From positions 124,001 through 188,000 of the forward strand of contig QXJR01000012.1 in the NCBI GenBank assembly GCA_020975725.1: a DNA stretch of 64,000 bases. Reading direction: 5' to 3'. Below, in pieces: positions 1-9,695 of the stretch. This DNA is from Picocystis sp. L7. Lineage: Eukaryota > Chlorophyta > Picocystophyceae > Picocystales > Picocystaceae. The notes below the pieces were generated by a model that was not told the origin of the DNA, searched no databases, and was given only the letters and a program-made list of their open reading frames with translations. A program made the position numbers and the translations under genes. The stretch's first letter is position 1, and every line of letters starts with the position of its first letter.

Positions 1-817
1 TGCACAGGAGGGACGTGAGGAGGCTCCCTTGCACCCCCAAGCAGCACCACTTGGCTATCTTGTCGCTGCAGCTCATGGAGAGCGTGGGTTCCCCTCTTCC
101 AGGTTTGCGTCTCACCCTACCTTTCTGTTGCACGCCTTCCACTTCGTGCTGCGTGGGCGGTTGGGTACCATCCTTCACCGGCTTTGCACCCGTACGCGCC
201 TCTTCGTTCACCAAGCAGGCGTCACCGCAGGGTGTTTGGCTGACGTAAAAGTGCCACTTGGTTCCTTCATGGGGTCTTGCTTTGCCGCAGCAGGGACATG
301 GAACGAAGCAGCCCCAACCTGTGTCGGTCCGCAGGTCTGCCTTTGACCCCTCCCTCTCGCGCGGCGACCCGGGCGCGCCGGTACGGCCATCGTTTCTTCC
401 TTTGTGTGCATCGGTGGGGTTCCCTTGCACCACTTCTCCTGTCTGTACTTTGCACCTCTTGGCGGTGCTTGTCTCGACGTTCGATTCGGGCGGTTGGTGT
501 TGGATCCACAGGTTTCTTAGTTGCACGTGCATCCATCGTTTCCACGCCCTCCTGGCCACCGCTTCGGCGTGTGCATCGTACAGCGTCTCTCCTTCTTCGC
601 CATGGACGTCTTTCCTTCCGCCGACGCACTTGGTGCCAGTGCCCAACGCCACCACGTCCAAGCGCACGCCCACGGGACCGGGACGCGTCGTCTCGACGAG
701 GAAGGCGGCCAGGACGGTCCGTTCGTGCGGCTGCGGCTTGCCTCGCTTCGGCAAGGCTTCGTAGGCGTCCTTGGCGGCACGCGCCACGGCCTCGTGCGTC
801 GCGCCACGAGGTTCCAT
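1..817 (-). CDS. ADAT1: tRNA-specific adenosine deaminase 1 (ADAT1/Tad1), partial at left edge
   Basis: On the minus strand an open frame of 272 codons runs from an ATG at 817 to the window edge without a stop, so the 3' end is missing. The product would deaminate adenosine 37 to inosine in tRNA-Ala. Family marks seen in order are KRGKP near the start, ALGTGTKC, the zinc and catalytic motif DAHAEAVARR (His and Glu), SQTPCGDAC with a zinc Cys, then PGRGEPTLSMSCSDKIAKW with the second zinc Cys, and GVQGSLL. This is the order of the ADAT1 deaminase domain. No intron is seen. The frame is open through the edge, so simple ORF finders that need a stop would miss it. Confidence 0.9.
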   Translation of the reverse strand, partial: MEPRGATHEAVARAAKDAYEALPKRGKPQPHERTVLAAFLVETTRPGPVGVRLDVVALGTGTKCVGGRKDVHGEEGETLYDAHAEAVARRAWKRWMHVQLRNLWIQHQPPESNVETSTAKRCKVQTGEVVQGNPTDAHKGRNDGRTGAPGSPREREGSKADLRTDTGWGCFVPCPCCGKARPHEGTKWHFYVSQTPCGDACLVNEEARTGAKPVKDGTQPPTQHEVEGVQQKGRVRRKPGRGEPTLSMSCSDKIAKWCCLGVQGSLLTSLLC

Positions 818-3390
818 CGCCGCTTGGGCGCGGTGCGTCGCGCGATCGCGGACGTGGGAGAATGGGAAGGACGAGAGGGCAAGCAGGCGTACATTGCATC
901 GTTCGTGCTTCTTCGAATGCACGTGGCGGCGCGAGCTCCGGCGCGCTCAAGCGCGTTCGCACGTCATGGACGAGGCGAGGTCTGGGTGTTGCTGGGCGTG
1001 GGCTTCCATCCTGGCGGTCGCGGCGCCACGTCGGATCTCTATCGCGTTGGCGTGCAGGGTCAGCCGACGTCAGCTCCACACGTGGTCCGGACGCATCGAG
1101 CTGCGTTCGTTGGCGCGCGTGCACGCACCTTGGGCGCATAACGGCTCTCTTCCTCGTCTCCACGCGCTTCCCAGGTCCGTTCCAGGTCCACCTTTCCTTG
1201 TGCGTCCGTGGCGGCGTGCACGGGTTCTCCCCATCCCACGCCCAAGGGGTTGTTGGCGTTCGGCGGTCCCCATCGCGACATGGCGCACACGTGCAAGTGC
1301 GCGACACACGAAGAAATGATGGCGCACGAAACGACACGCAGGGACGAACCGGACGGAACCCGGAGCAACTCCCCTTTCAGACCGGAGAAGGAACCCCGAT
1401 CGAAACCGAAGGGGTGTCCTTTCGATCGCCCGGTTCCGATCCGAAGGAGCGTTACCCCGGGGCGTCCTTTCGACTTCCCCCCTTTCGAACCCGATGGAAG
1501 GAAGGGGATGAAAGGGAACGGGGAGACGGAAGAGAAAGCGTTACGAAAGGGAGTTTCTTCTCCACGGTGGGATACGAGGTGTCCCAGGGTCGCCAGGGTC
1601 CAGCGAACACGCGCGTGTCGCGTACACTCACGTGCACGTCCCTTCTTCCAAGCACCAAGTGAACGTCGCGGAAGATCCGAAGACGGGCGAAGCATCCCAT
1701 CCGAGGGGGCATGGACGTCCATCGCCCACCGTCTCGCTTCGGAGCGACGACCAAACCCAAGGAAGTGAACCGTCGCGTGACGAGCATCCAAGCTCGCCAT
1801 GCGACGCCAAAGATCCTCGGAATGAAAGAGGAATACAAAAGTTCCCTACAAAGAACGAGAAATCGAACGCGAAACGAAAGGCAGATTTTGCTGGGTCGTC
1901 CGCACCCGTTTGACTATGTTGCGATCCAGATCGCAACAATTCTCATGTACACACGATTGTGTGCCAACCCCCAGATGGCTTGGAAGAAGTTCGGCGGAAG
2001 AAGCTGGATTGTGATGAAGTTTTCGGTGCATTTGCCAACTTCACGGAGCTTCGGCACAACACCGTAGGCCCGTGAAGGAAGCATGAAGGAGAATCCGACC
2101 CTCTTATTTTAACTCTCACACCACACACTGGTCTTCTCCCCCAAGGTTCTTCTCATGCTAGGGAATGCTCGGTCGGATCCTTTCCCCTTGCATGTGGTTT
2201 TCCATCCAAGCGACTCGTCGATGCAGAGCGCCGTTCGCCCAACATCCATGGCTCAAACGATGTGACTCGTTGGGGTCCATGGCACAACTTCTCCAAGAAA
2301 GGTTTCGTCAAGAACAAGATTCACTCGAGGCCGAGTCTTGCTCCATTCATCCGACGTACCACTCGAATCGACCTTGTGTGGGTTTTCAAAAGCTTGGAAC
2401 AAAGTGCCACACTTTGACGTCTTTCTTGTTCATTGAATTTGCGGTGTCCCAATCGTACGCAAGGAACGTGCGTAACCTTCTTCTTGTAGGTGCTAGTTTG
2501 TCTCTCCTTCCCTTGTCAAGTGCAGAAGATGATTTTCGAGGAGAACCTTACCTTCCACCCAAGCGTGCAATCGGAATGAACAGGTCGATCCATTCCTTCA
2601 CGTGGTTGGAACGTAAGGAAGAGGAGGATGGTTAGCGGATCCCCTTTGATCCTTGGATTGAGGATGATAGGGAGAAAGGCTGGGAATGCATTTGTGAAGC
2701 AAAAATGGAATACGTCGAAATCGCAACGCAGCAGGGACGAGTGCAAATCTAGTGCAAAGCAGACGGCAGGCGCATGAACGTTGGAAGGAGAGAAGACCAT
2801 GGGGTCGCGAGCATGAATAAGCATGGCCATCCAACGTGGAGAGCGGAAGATCGAGGACAGTGCCGTTTGCCACCTATCCTCGCCAATGGTCTGTGTTTGT
2901 CTCACTAGAAGCGGAGAGCAGGGAAGGGCGATTCTGGTTGTCTTGACACACCGAAGCATACTTGCTAGGGTAGAGAAAGTTTTGAACACCAACAGAATCG
3001 CAAGCACGCAACCATCGTCCATGTCAACGCAAAGGGTGCACCTGTAAGCATCAAACGAGGTTCCACGAAAGGTGGTGCGGAACGCCCCGTCCCTACCTGG
3101 ATGCACCACAACGCACACATGCCAGGGATGTACGATGGGAGTCACAGCGGCCATGGCATTCGATGTAATGCAGGGTCGGGCATCTGTGTGGCAAACCTGT
3201 ACGCCGTGGTCTGTAGGCGGATCGCGTTCCCCGTCGAGCATCCCGTAATCGTGGTTCGAAGGAAAGGTCGGTCACATTCTTTATTCGAGTGTGGAACGGA
3301 TCACCTGCGTCGGATTCATGTCCTCCACGTGCTGTCCGATTCGCTTGGATACACGTCCACTCCTTTTTGGGACGTGGTGCCCTGTTGTCT
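818..3390. other. Intergenic region, no recognised gene
   Basis: This 2.6 kb stretch separates ADAT1 from the next small gene. Bases 1340-1560 carry the CCCTTTCGA / TTCGAA words (TTCGAA at 1484-1489) that recur near promoters in this window. A minus-strand open segment at 1129-1281 starts with ATG, encodes about 51 residues (begins MSRWGPPNANNPLG) and ends at a GTGCGT donor-like site. It could be a first exon, but I find no convincing partner exon. Bases 2070-3390 hold only unconvincing open frames. Confidence 0.5.
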
Positions 3391-3691
3391 TCACGTCTTC
3401 TTGCCCAGCGGACCTACGCCGGACTTGAGCCTCCCATCTCTTGCGTCGTCCTTGGCATCATACACGGCTGTCGCACGTCCGCCCTTCGTCAGCACCGTCC
3501 TTTCTTCCACGTCGATTTGCATCAGGTGTTTCGTCTCGCTTCTTGCATGCTCGCGACGCACCGTCTCGCAGCTCCGCCACCTGTTGTTCGCGTTTCCTGA
3601 ATCCGTCGAAGGCGAAGGGCACCGCACACAGCGCCATGCCGCTCAGCACGCCCAACAGGACCATCCTCTGGTCCGCCACCACGCGCACCAT
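3391..3691 (-). CDS. Small single-pass membrane protein, two exons
   Basis: Two minus-strand exons join in phase: 3562-3691 and 3467-3391, with a 94-nt intron (GTGCGT donor, GCGACAG acceptor). The 68-residue product begins MVRVVADQRMVLLGVLSGMA, has one hydrophobic segment at about residues 10-28, then a charged helix-like tail (RKREQQVAELRDAVYDAKDD) and ends GPLGKKT. Size and layout resemble small mitochondrial inner-membrane assembly factors, but I cannot assign a family. It sits 132 bases beyond the stop of CSN1 on the same strand. The in-phase splice and the natural-looking joined sequence are the support; there is no homology evidence. Confidence 0.55.
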
Positions 3692-3822
3692 CTTCGATTG
3701 TGGCTTCGCGAGTCGATGCGACGACGTGTGCTGTCGGCTTGTCGCACCCGCCAAAATGGGTGGTGGAAATGGACCCTGCTCGATGACACGTGGCAGGGAA
3801 CGTTGAAGGGAAGGGGATGGAT

Positions 3823-5337
3823 TTATTGTGTACATGGAAAGTGCTGGGAATCTTCCATGAGGGGAACGGATGGACGCACGCATACGTCGTGGCGCTGCAA
3901 ACTGGAACGCAGGAGCGCAGATTCGCACTCCTCCAATTGGGCGCGGCCATTGGCCAAGGCCTGTGCAAACACCAAACGGCGGCGATCCGAACGGCGGGCG
4001 TAGAGGATCTTGTGGGCGGAATCGATGCGAGCCAGGACCTGCCCGTCCCCAATCAGCGCCGCCAGCTCTGCTTCGATACCTGCAACGTCCGTGCGGAATG
4101 CCCTGGCCGCCGATTCCAATCGCAAGGTGGAGAAAGGCAACGTGTATGAGACCAAAGCACGGCGCCGGATCTCCGTCTGAAGGGAGCCCAGGTGCTCTTC
4201 CAGGTACTTGTCCAGCTTCAAGGTCGGCAAGAGACGATCCAATATCTCCAGACCTTGGGCGTGCTGGTTGGAAAACATGCCATGTAGCATCTCCCGGATC
4301 TCCGGCACGTGCTCCAACACTTGACCGAACTGGACGTTCTCGATGCAACGCTTGCGCATCTCTTCCCTTCCAAAGAAGGCCAATGCACACAACGCACCAT
4401 ACATTGCGGCATCCTGAGGGGACACCAACCAGCTCGGATCCTGCGCCAAGTCGGGATGGACGGCACAGAAGCGCCTTCCGGCCATCCCGTAATCATGGAG
4501 CATCAGCTGGGCCAATCCGGCCGCCGCATTGAACTTGGCTTGGACAATAGGTTCGTTGGCCAGATCTGGCACAGCTTCTCCCTTCTGCACGTAGGAGAGG
4601 GCGTGATGTGCATTCCCCATGGCCAACGCCGCCTTGATGGCTCCCAGGCAGGTCCAAAGCACGTGTTTACCGGTGGTGCAGTAATCCCTGGTTCTCACGT
4701 AGCTCCGAAAGGCATCCATGTAGTCCCCCCGTGCGAAGAAGAACTCTCCCAGATCGGTGTGTCCCATCCTGATGCTTTCTTTGATCAGGTTGGTCTTGTA
4801 TCCAGCCAATTCCCGCTCCAGCTTCTCCTGCATCTGCTGCGCTTTTCGATCCGTCGCTTCGACCCATGCACTGTGGGACAGGCGCACGTCCAGGTCAGCC
4901 TCTTCCGCATTCTCGTTCCACGCGCCCTGCGAGGCTTCGTTCAAGCACGCACCTGTCGATTTGGAACTCCTTCCAACCGCATTCGTTTGCACGAGCGACG
5001 AGGTCCACGTAGCTCGCGGTGTTGGTACCTGCCCGTGCCTCTTCGAGGGCCAATCGAAAGGCTTCTTGCTGGTTCCTTCCACGCACGAGCTGTGCGACGT
5101 GTGCGATCCTCTCCACCTGCGATTGGCGTCAGCTTCGCTTCCTCCGTCCAACCTTCCGACGCACGCGTCGCTTCTCACTCACCTTGGCTGCACCGGCGTA
5201 CCTTGCCGCCAGGGCCTAAACCGACACGCAAGTTCGCTTCGTCAGCTTCCGTTCTGGTCCATTCCGACCCGTTCCCTTCCTTCGGCACCCGCGTGTGCGC
5301 GCACCTCCACGTCCAGCGCGTCTTCTTCCATCGCCAT
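3823..5337 (-). CDS. CSN1: COP9 signalosome subunit 1 (CSN1), four exons
   Basis: Subunit of the COP9 signalosome, which removes NEDD8/RUB from cullins. Exons on the minus strand are 5305-5337, 5183-5215, 4953-5116 and 3823-4870. Introns are 89, 66 and 82 nt, with donors GTGCGC, GTGAGT and GTGCGT. The joined product is 425 residues and starts [11 protein letters not shown]. Conserved CSN1 blocks follow: [18 protein letters not shown], then [12 protein letters not shown] (made by the third splice), [26 protein letters not shown], and the C-terminal PCI/winged-helix region with [22 protein letters not shown]. The two 33-nt exons and the splice inside SAWVEA make the gene invisible as one frame. 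A 42-bp minisatellite begins 64 bases upstream of the ATG. Confidence 0.92.
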
Positions 5338-5400
5338 CGTCGTGCACTGGTTCTCCCTCTTCTCACCCTCTCTTGGTTCCCTACCACCACCTGGACCCAT

Positions 5401-5896
5401 CCCCATGGATGGAGGGAGGGGGTGTGGATGGATGGATGCCATCCCCATGGACGGAGGGAGGGGGTGTGGATGGATGGATGCCATCCCCATGGACGGAGGG
5501 AGGGGGTGTGGATGGATGGATGCCATCCCCATGGATGGAGGGAGGGGGTGTGGATGGATGGATGCCATCCCCATGGATGGAGGGAGGGGGTGTGGATGGA
5601 TGGATGGATGCCATCCCCATGGATGGAGGGAGGGGGTGTGGATGGATGGATGCCATCCCCATGGATGGAGGGAGGGGGTGTGGATGGATGGATGCCATCC
5701 CCATGGATGGAGGGAGGGGGTGTGGATGGATGGATGCCATCCCCATGGACGGAGGGAGGGGGTGTGGATGGATGGATGCCATCCCCATGGATGGAGGGAG
5801 GGGGTGTGGATGGATGGATGCCATCCCCATGGATGGAGGGAGGGGTGTGGATGGATGGCAATGGGAGGGAGGGATGCCATCCCCATGGATGGAGGG
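5401..5896. repeat. 42-bp minisatellite upstream of CSN1
   Basis: About 11 tandem units plus a final partial one. Each begins CCCCATGG and contains GGAGGGAGGGGGTGTG and a GGAT run. Unit starts at 5401, 5443, 5485, 5527, 5569, 5615, 5657, 5699, 5741, 5783, 5825 and 5881 show a 42-base period. One unit has an extra GGAT (46 bases) and the last is degenerate (56 bases). Some units differ by A/T to A/C after CCATGG. Because 42 is divisible by three, long open frames cross it on both strands, but these are artefacts. Confidence 0.95.
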
Positions 5897-8800
5897 CATC
5901 GTGTGCGATGGAACGGACGCCGGTGGTGCCGTCCCTCGGCTCACGTGGGAGATCACGATGGAAACCGACACTTGGGATGGAGCAAGTGCCAACGCACCCA
6001 ACAAAACACTCGCTACCGAGGGCACCACCGTCGAGGAACAACACGGAGAGCCTGAACGAGTGCAAGGTCAGGCAAGAGGATGATGGAGATCCTCCTCACG
6101 AAAGGAGGAGAGAGAAAATGAAGCCGTGCATGGTTGGAGGACGGAACGTTGCAAATTCAAGACCAAAATTGCGCGTTATTGTGGAGTGCTAGACCGGTGG
6201 TCATGGTCTTCATCGAAGAAATATAATTGACTGCCTTCCATGTCCATATCGCACGAGGGCTAAACCAAACAATTCGTGCGGTGTGGATGGCGAAGCCCTT
6301 CCATACACATGTCCGTCTCCTACTCCATCGCCCCCCTCAAACTCCATCCAAACACCCACGTCTCTCGTGGGCCCAATACATCTTTGAGCCATTGCCTCGA
6401 ATGCTTTTACTCACCATCGGGGAAGTATTGCTTGGTACGCAAGAACGCGGATCCTTCCAAGGAAGGCGATTCACAAGGATCTTGAAGGTTGTTCGAAGTA
6501 GTGCAAGACAAAATCATAACCTTAGGGGGCCAAGGTATCGCCTACAAGCAAAATTTTCAGGTAGGGTGCGACTTCTCTATCTTGGCAGCGTCAAGATTTC
6601 TTTTTGGGGAGTGCGGATCGGGAGCTTGCTGACGTTGGATTCATCTTCCTCTAAACACATTCGCGGCAATCCCGTGAGACTTCTAGTGGCTATATCTTTA
6701 TTCCCTTCACCGTCGGTTTTGATATTCACTCTTCTTCCTCTGATAGCGTTTTGGAGGGGGTTCATATCGAGAGGAGCCCAAGGGTCTTTGCAAAATTACT
6801 CTGATCCAATCGAAGAATCATGGGCTGGAGCGGACCACAAGTAGATGAAATTTAAGACCAGTGACGTGTTGCTCGAAGGTGCTAAGTGTCCATATACACG
6901 ATACTACTGGCACTTAATAACGCTTTGGAAAGGAGCCCATGCCATGGCATTTGCCCCTTCCTATTTCCGCCAAGTTAAGTAGACTAGTTGACTAAAGGCA
7001 TGCTCCGAGTCTTGAAGGAATTGTGGGCAAGTCTCCTTCGAAGATGCGTGGAAAGTTGGAATCTGTCAAGTTCAAAATCTTTGATGATCGCGCCATTGGT
7101 CACGGGTCTTGTGTGTACGCATGGCTTCATCTTCCTTCACGGAAAATGAAGCATGGTGCATAGCCCTCAACGCCATACGATAACAAAGCTTTTGGGGATG
7201 TTCCTTGAGGCTTGGCTAGGGCGTACATTCATGCTGCAAAACCATTTTCAAACTTCCTTTCTTGATCCGTTCGTAGGTCGAGGGAGATCTCAGCCTTTCG
7301 CGCCCCCCTCGTGAGTACCTTGGGCCTTGACCATGAAGTTGAGCATTGAAGGGGGTGCACGATGGCATTGTTATTGCATTGATCATATCTTTTCCCCAAA
7401 TATTTGGAAGAACGCGAAGGAGACCTCTCACCGCTACGTTTGACCCCTTTGCTCCTTTTCTTTCCACGACCATTCATACGAATGGCGCATTGTGCGCTTG
7501 AAATACTCATCCACCATGCATTTGGGGTGGGGCCGTCAATCTCTCTCTCGAAACCATGACACATGGGAACCTCCATCCCCTCCACTCTTGTTCGTTGAGA
7601 ATCTCACATTCTCTCAAGAAAGTGATGGTATGGCGCCGTCCATGTCCTACATCGAAGTGGAAAATGAATGAAGGACGTGGCATGTCCCCCATTGCATAAA
7701 AACTTGCGTTGACCCATAAACGCCGTGGTGCCATGGACTTGAGACCAATCGATACCGAGATGTTGAGGGATGTTTTCGACAAAGGGTGATCCTAGTGGAC
7801 AAAACCCATGGCGACAAAGAGATGCGACTCCCCATCCCTTCCTAGAGCACCAGCATTACTTGCGGATCACCTTCAACCTGACGCTGCTTTACCTACACAC
7901 GGCGCAAGAGGTGTGCCACCTATTCACCCCATCCTCCCTCCTTTCAAGGGTCTCGATGGCGTTTGCTCTCGAAGGACAATGAGAGTGAGGTGCCTTTCAC
8001 GAAGAAGTCGTGAGTGAGACGATGCTCTCCAACAAGTGGCCTTGTGTGCCTCTGATTTGCGACCTTTCTCTTCTCAACCTACACGAGTCACTTGCCCACA
8101 ACATCGGTAGCACAGAGAAGGCGGGGACCCAGACTTTCCTAATTCTACTCTATCATGAGAAGCTCAAGGAACTTCGTGAGGCCTCTTTCTTAAGACTCGC
8201 GACAAAAGAGAAGATGTGGAGAAGGTGAATGTTGGACGTGTGTTTCGGAACTTTGTGCATCAGCTTGAGAGTGGGAAAGAGGATTGTAGCGAAGGCGGCA
8301 AGATCACGGATCCCAACTCTCGCAAACCGGATCCTCGTCAAGCATACTTGAGTGATCGAGATGCTCTCGAGTCAGGCGGTTGCTACTTCAAGGTCACCAG
8401 CTCTCCGCAGGATTTCTGAAATATGCTTGAGTCGGCCTCGACGGAGAACAAAACTATAGGGTTATTCACCAAGGACACGGACTTTCGCAATCTTCGAGAC
8501 AAAGGCATACCTGAACCCACACAATCATTGGTTTATCCTTTTCCGTAATTTTAGGATTTTGCTCCTTACGTTTGAAAGCGTGCAAGGTCAAGTATTGTGT
8601 CCCATAAACATGATCGTCCGTGAACCAAGTTCGGATCGTTGCCTTGTGCAACATTTGAATAAATACTTTCGAGCATTATTTATTGATGTCCCCATATTTT
8701 TTCCTTTATAGGAGCGTTTGTTATCGTTTGGCAAGTGCTCCACGTCTTTGCACGCGTGTGCCTCTTCAATATTTTGCGGAATGGTGCTGTAAATGCTTCG

Positions 8801-9695
8801 TTTGACAACCATGCATGCACCGGGTTCGGTTTTGCAAGGCCGGCCCCATTCACTTTCCTTCTTGCATGTAAGTGTACGTCTTCGACGGACTCCTCCTTCT
8901 AGCGCGTTCGGAACAGTGTCACATCGCATCCAACTCGCAAGGGTCGATCGGCCTTTGCCAATTGATGGACATATTCTTGGCATGTGTTGGTTGGGTACGC
9001 GTCATCGACGTGTTTGCAAGAGCTGTGTGACCATCGTCTTTTGTGGCGTGTTCCTTCTTCGTCTTTGTTTCGAGGTTGGTCTTGAATGGTTTGAAACCGA
9101 GCTGGCCGAAGCTTCCGCCGAGCCTTTCGTGATCCTCGCATTATCGTTGCAAGAAAATCCAATCCATGACTCGTTGTGGTCTCGGTTGACTATCTTCGAT
9201 ATGGACCCCATCGTGATCCTCCTGATCCTCATCCGTCCCGGCAACCTTCGGATTCGACCGTATCCCGCAGAGGAACGGGGCCTTCGCGGCTAGAGATTGT
9301 CAGAGGTGCCGTATCGTCCTCGAACGCATGCGGTGGACATCCCGTTTCTCGTGTCTTTTTACCCTGTCCATGCCCGACGAGGAATTCCCATTGAAGATTT
9401 CTCCGTCCTCTTCGACATACGCGCCCGATTTCCGTCCCGTACGCACCTTCGTTTGGCCATTCCTCGACGAGGTTGTCGGTGTTCGTCGGTAGCCTCCTCT
9501 TCGCCACCCGTTCCTTCCTTCCCCGGACGTGCGTTCCCTTTCGGTTTGGGATCGATGCCAGTCTCCACCCGATCGCCTTCCCTTTCGACGCGGGATCAGA
9601 CCGGTGGGATTTCCCTTCTGAAAGGGGAAGCCCTTCGAAGTGGGAGGTGGATGTGGTGCGCATTCCGCCGCATCGCCGAGCACGAACGCAGCACG
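5897..9695. other. Gene-poor, AT-richer block
   Basis: I recognise no gene across 3.8 kb. From about 6100 to 9250 the DNA looks clearly richer in A and T than the flanking genes. Short protein-like stretches occur on the minus strand (6577-6765, 7507-7782, 8466-8983) but none has an intact gene structure or a recognisable domain. A degraded mobile element is possible; family not determined. Bases 9300-9695 are GC-rich again and should hold the promoter and any transit-peptide extension of IspG. Confidence 0.5.

Noticed and set aside
1129-1281. Possible first exon ending at a GTGCGT donor
   Set aside because: No acceptor yields a convincing continuation; it may be chance.
277-1662. 461-codon plus-strand open frame
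   Set aside because: It lies antisense to ADAT1 and GC-rich flank, has Arg/Ser-rich composition and no domain.
4871-4952. A 22-nt mini-intron in CSN1
   Set aside because: A first reading needed a 22-nt intron to shift frame; a standard 82-nt GT..AG intron rebuilds the conserved SAWVEATD block and fits better.
4309-6192. 627-codon plus-strand open frame with many tandem repeats
   Set aside because: It is antisense to CSN1 and then crosses the 42-bp minisatellite, whose period is divisible by three and so stays open in all frames.
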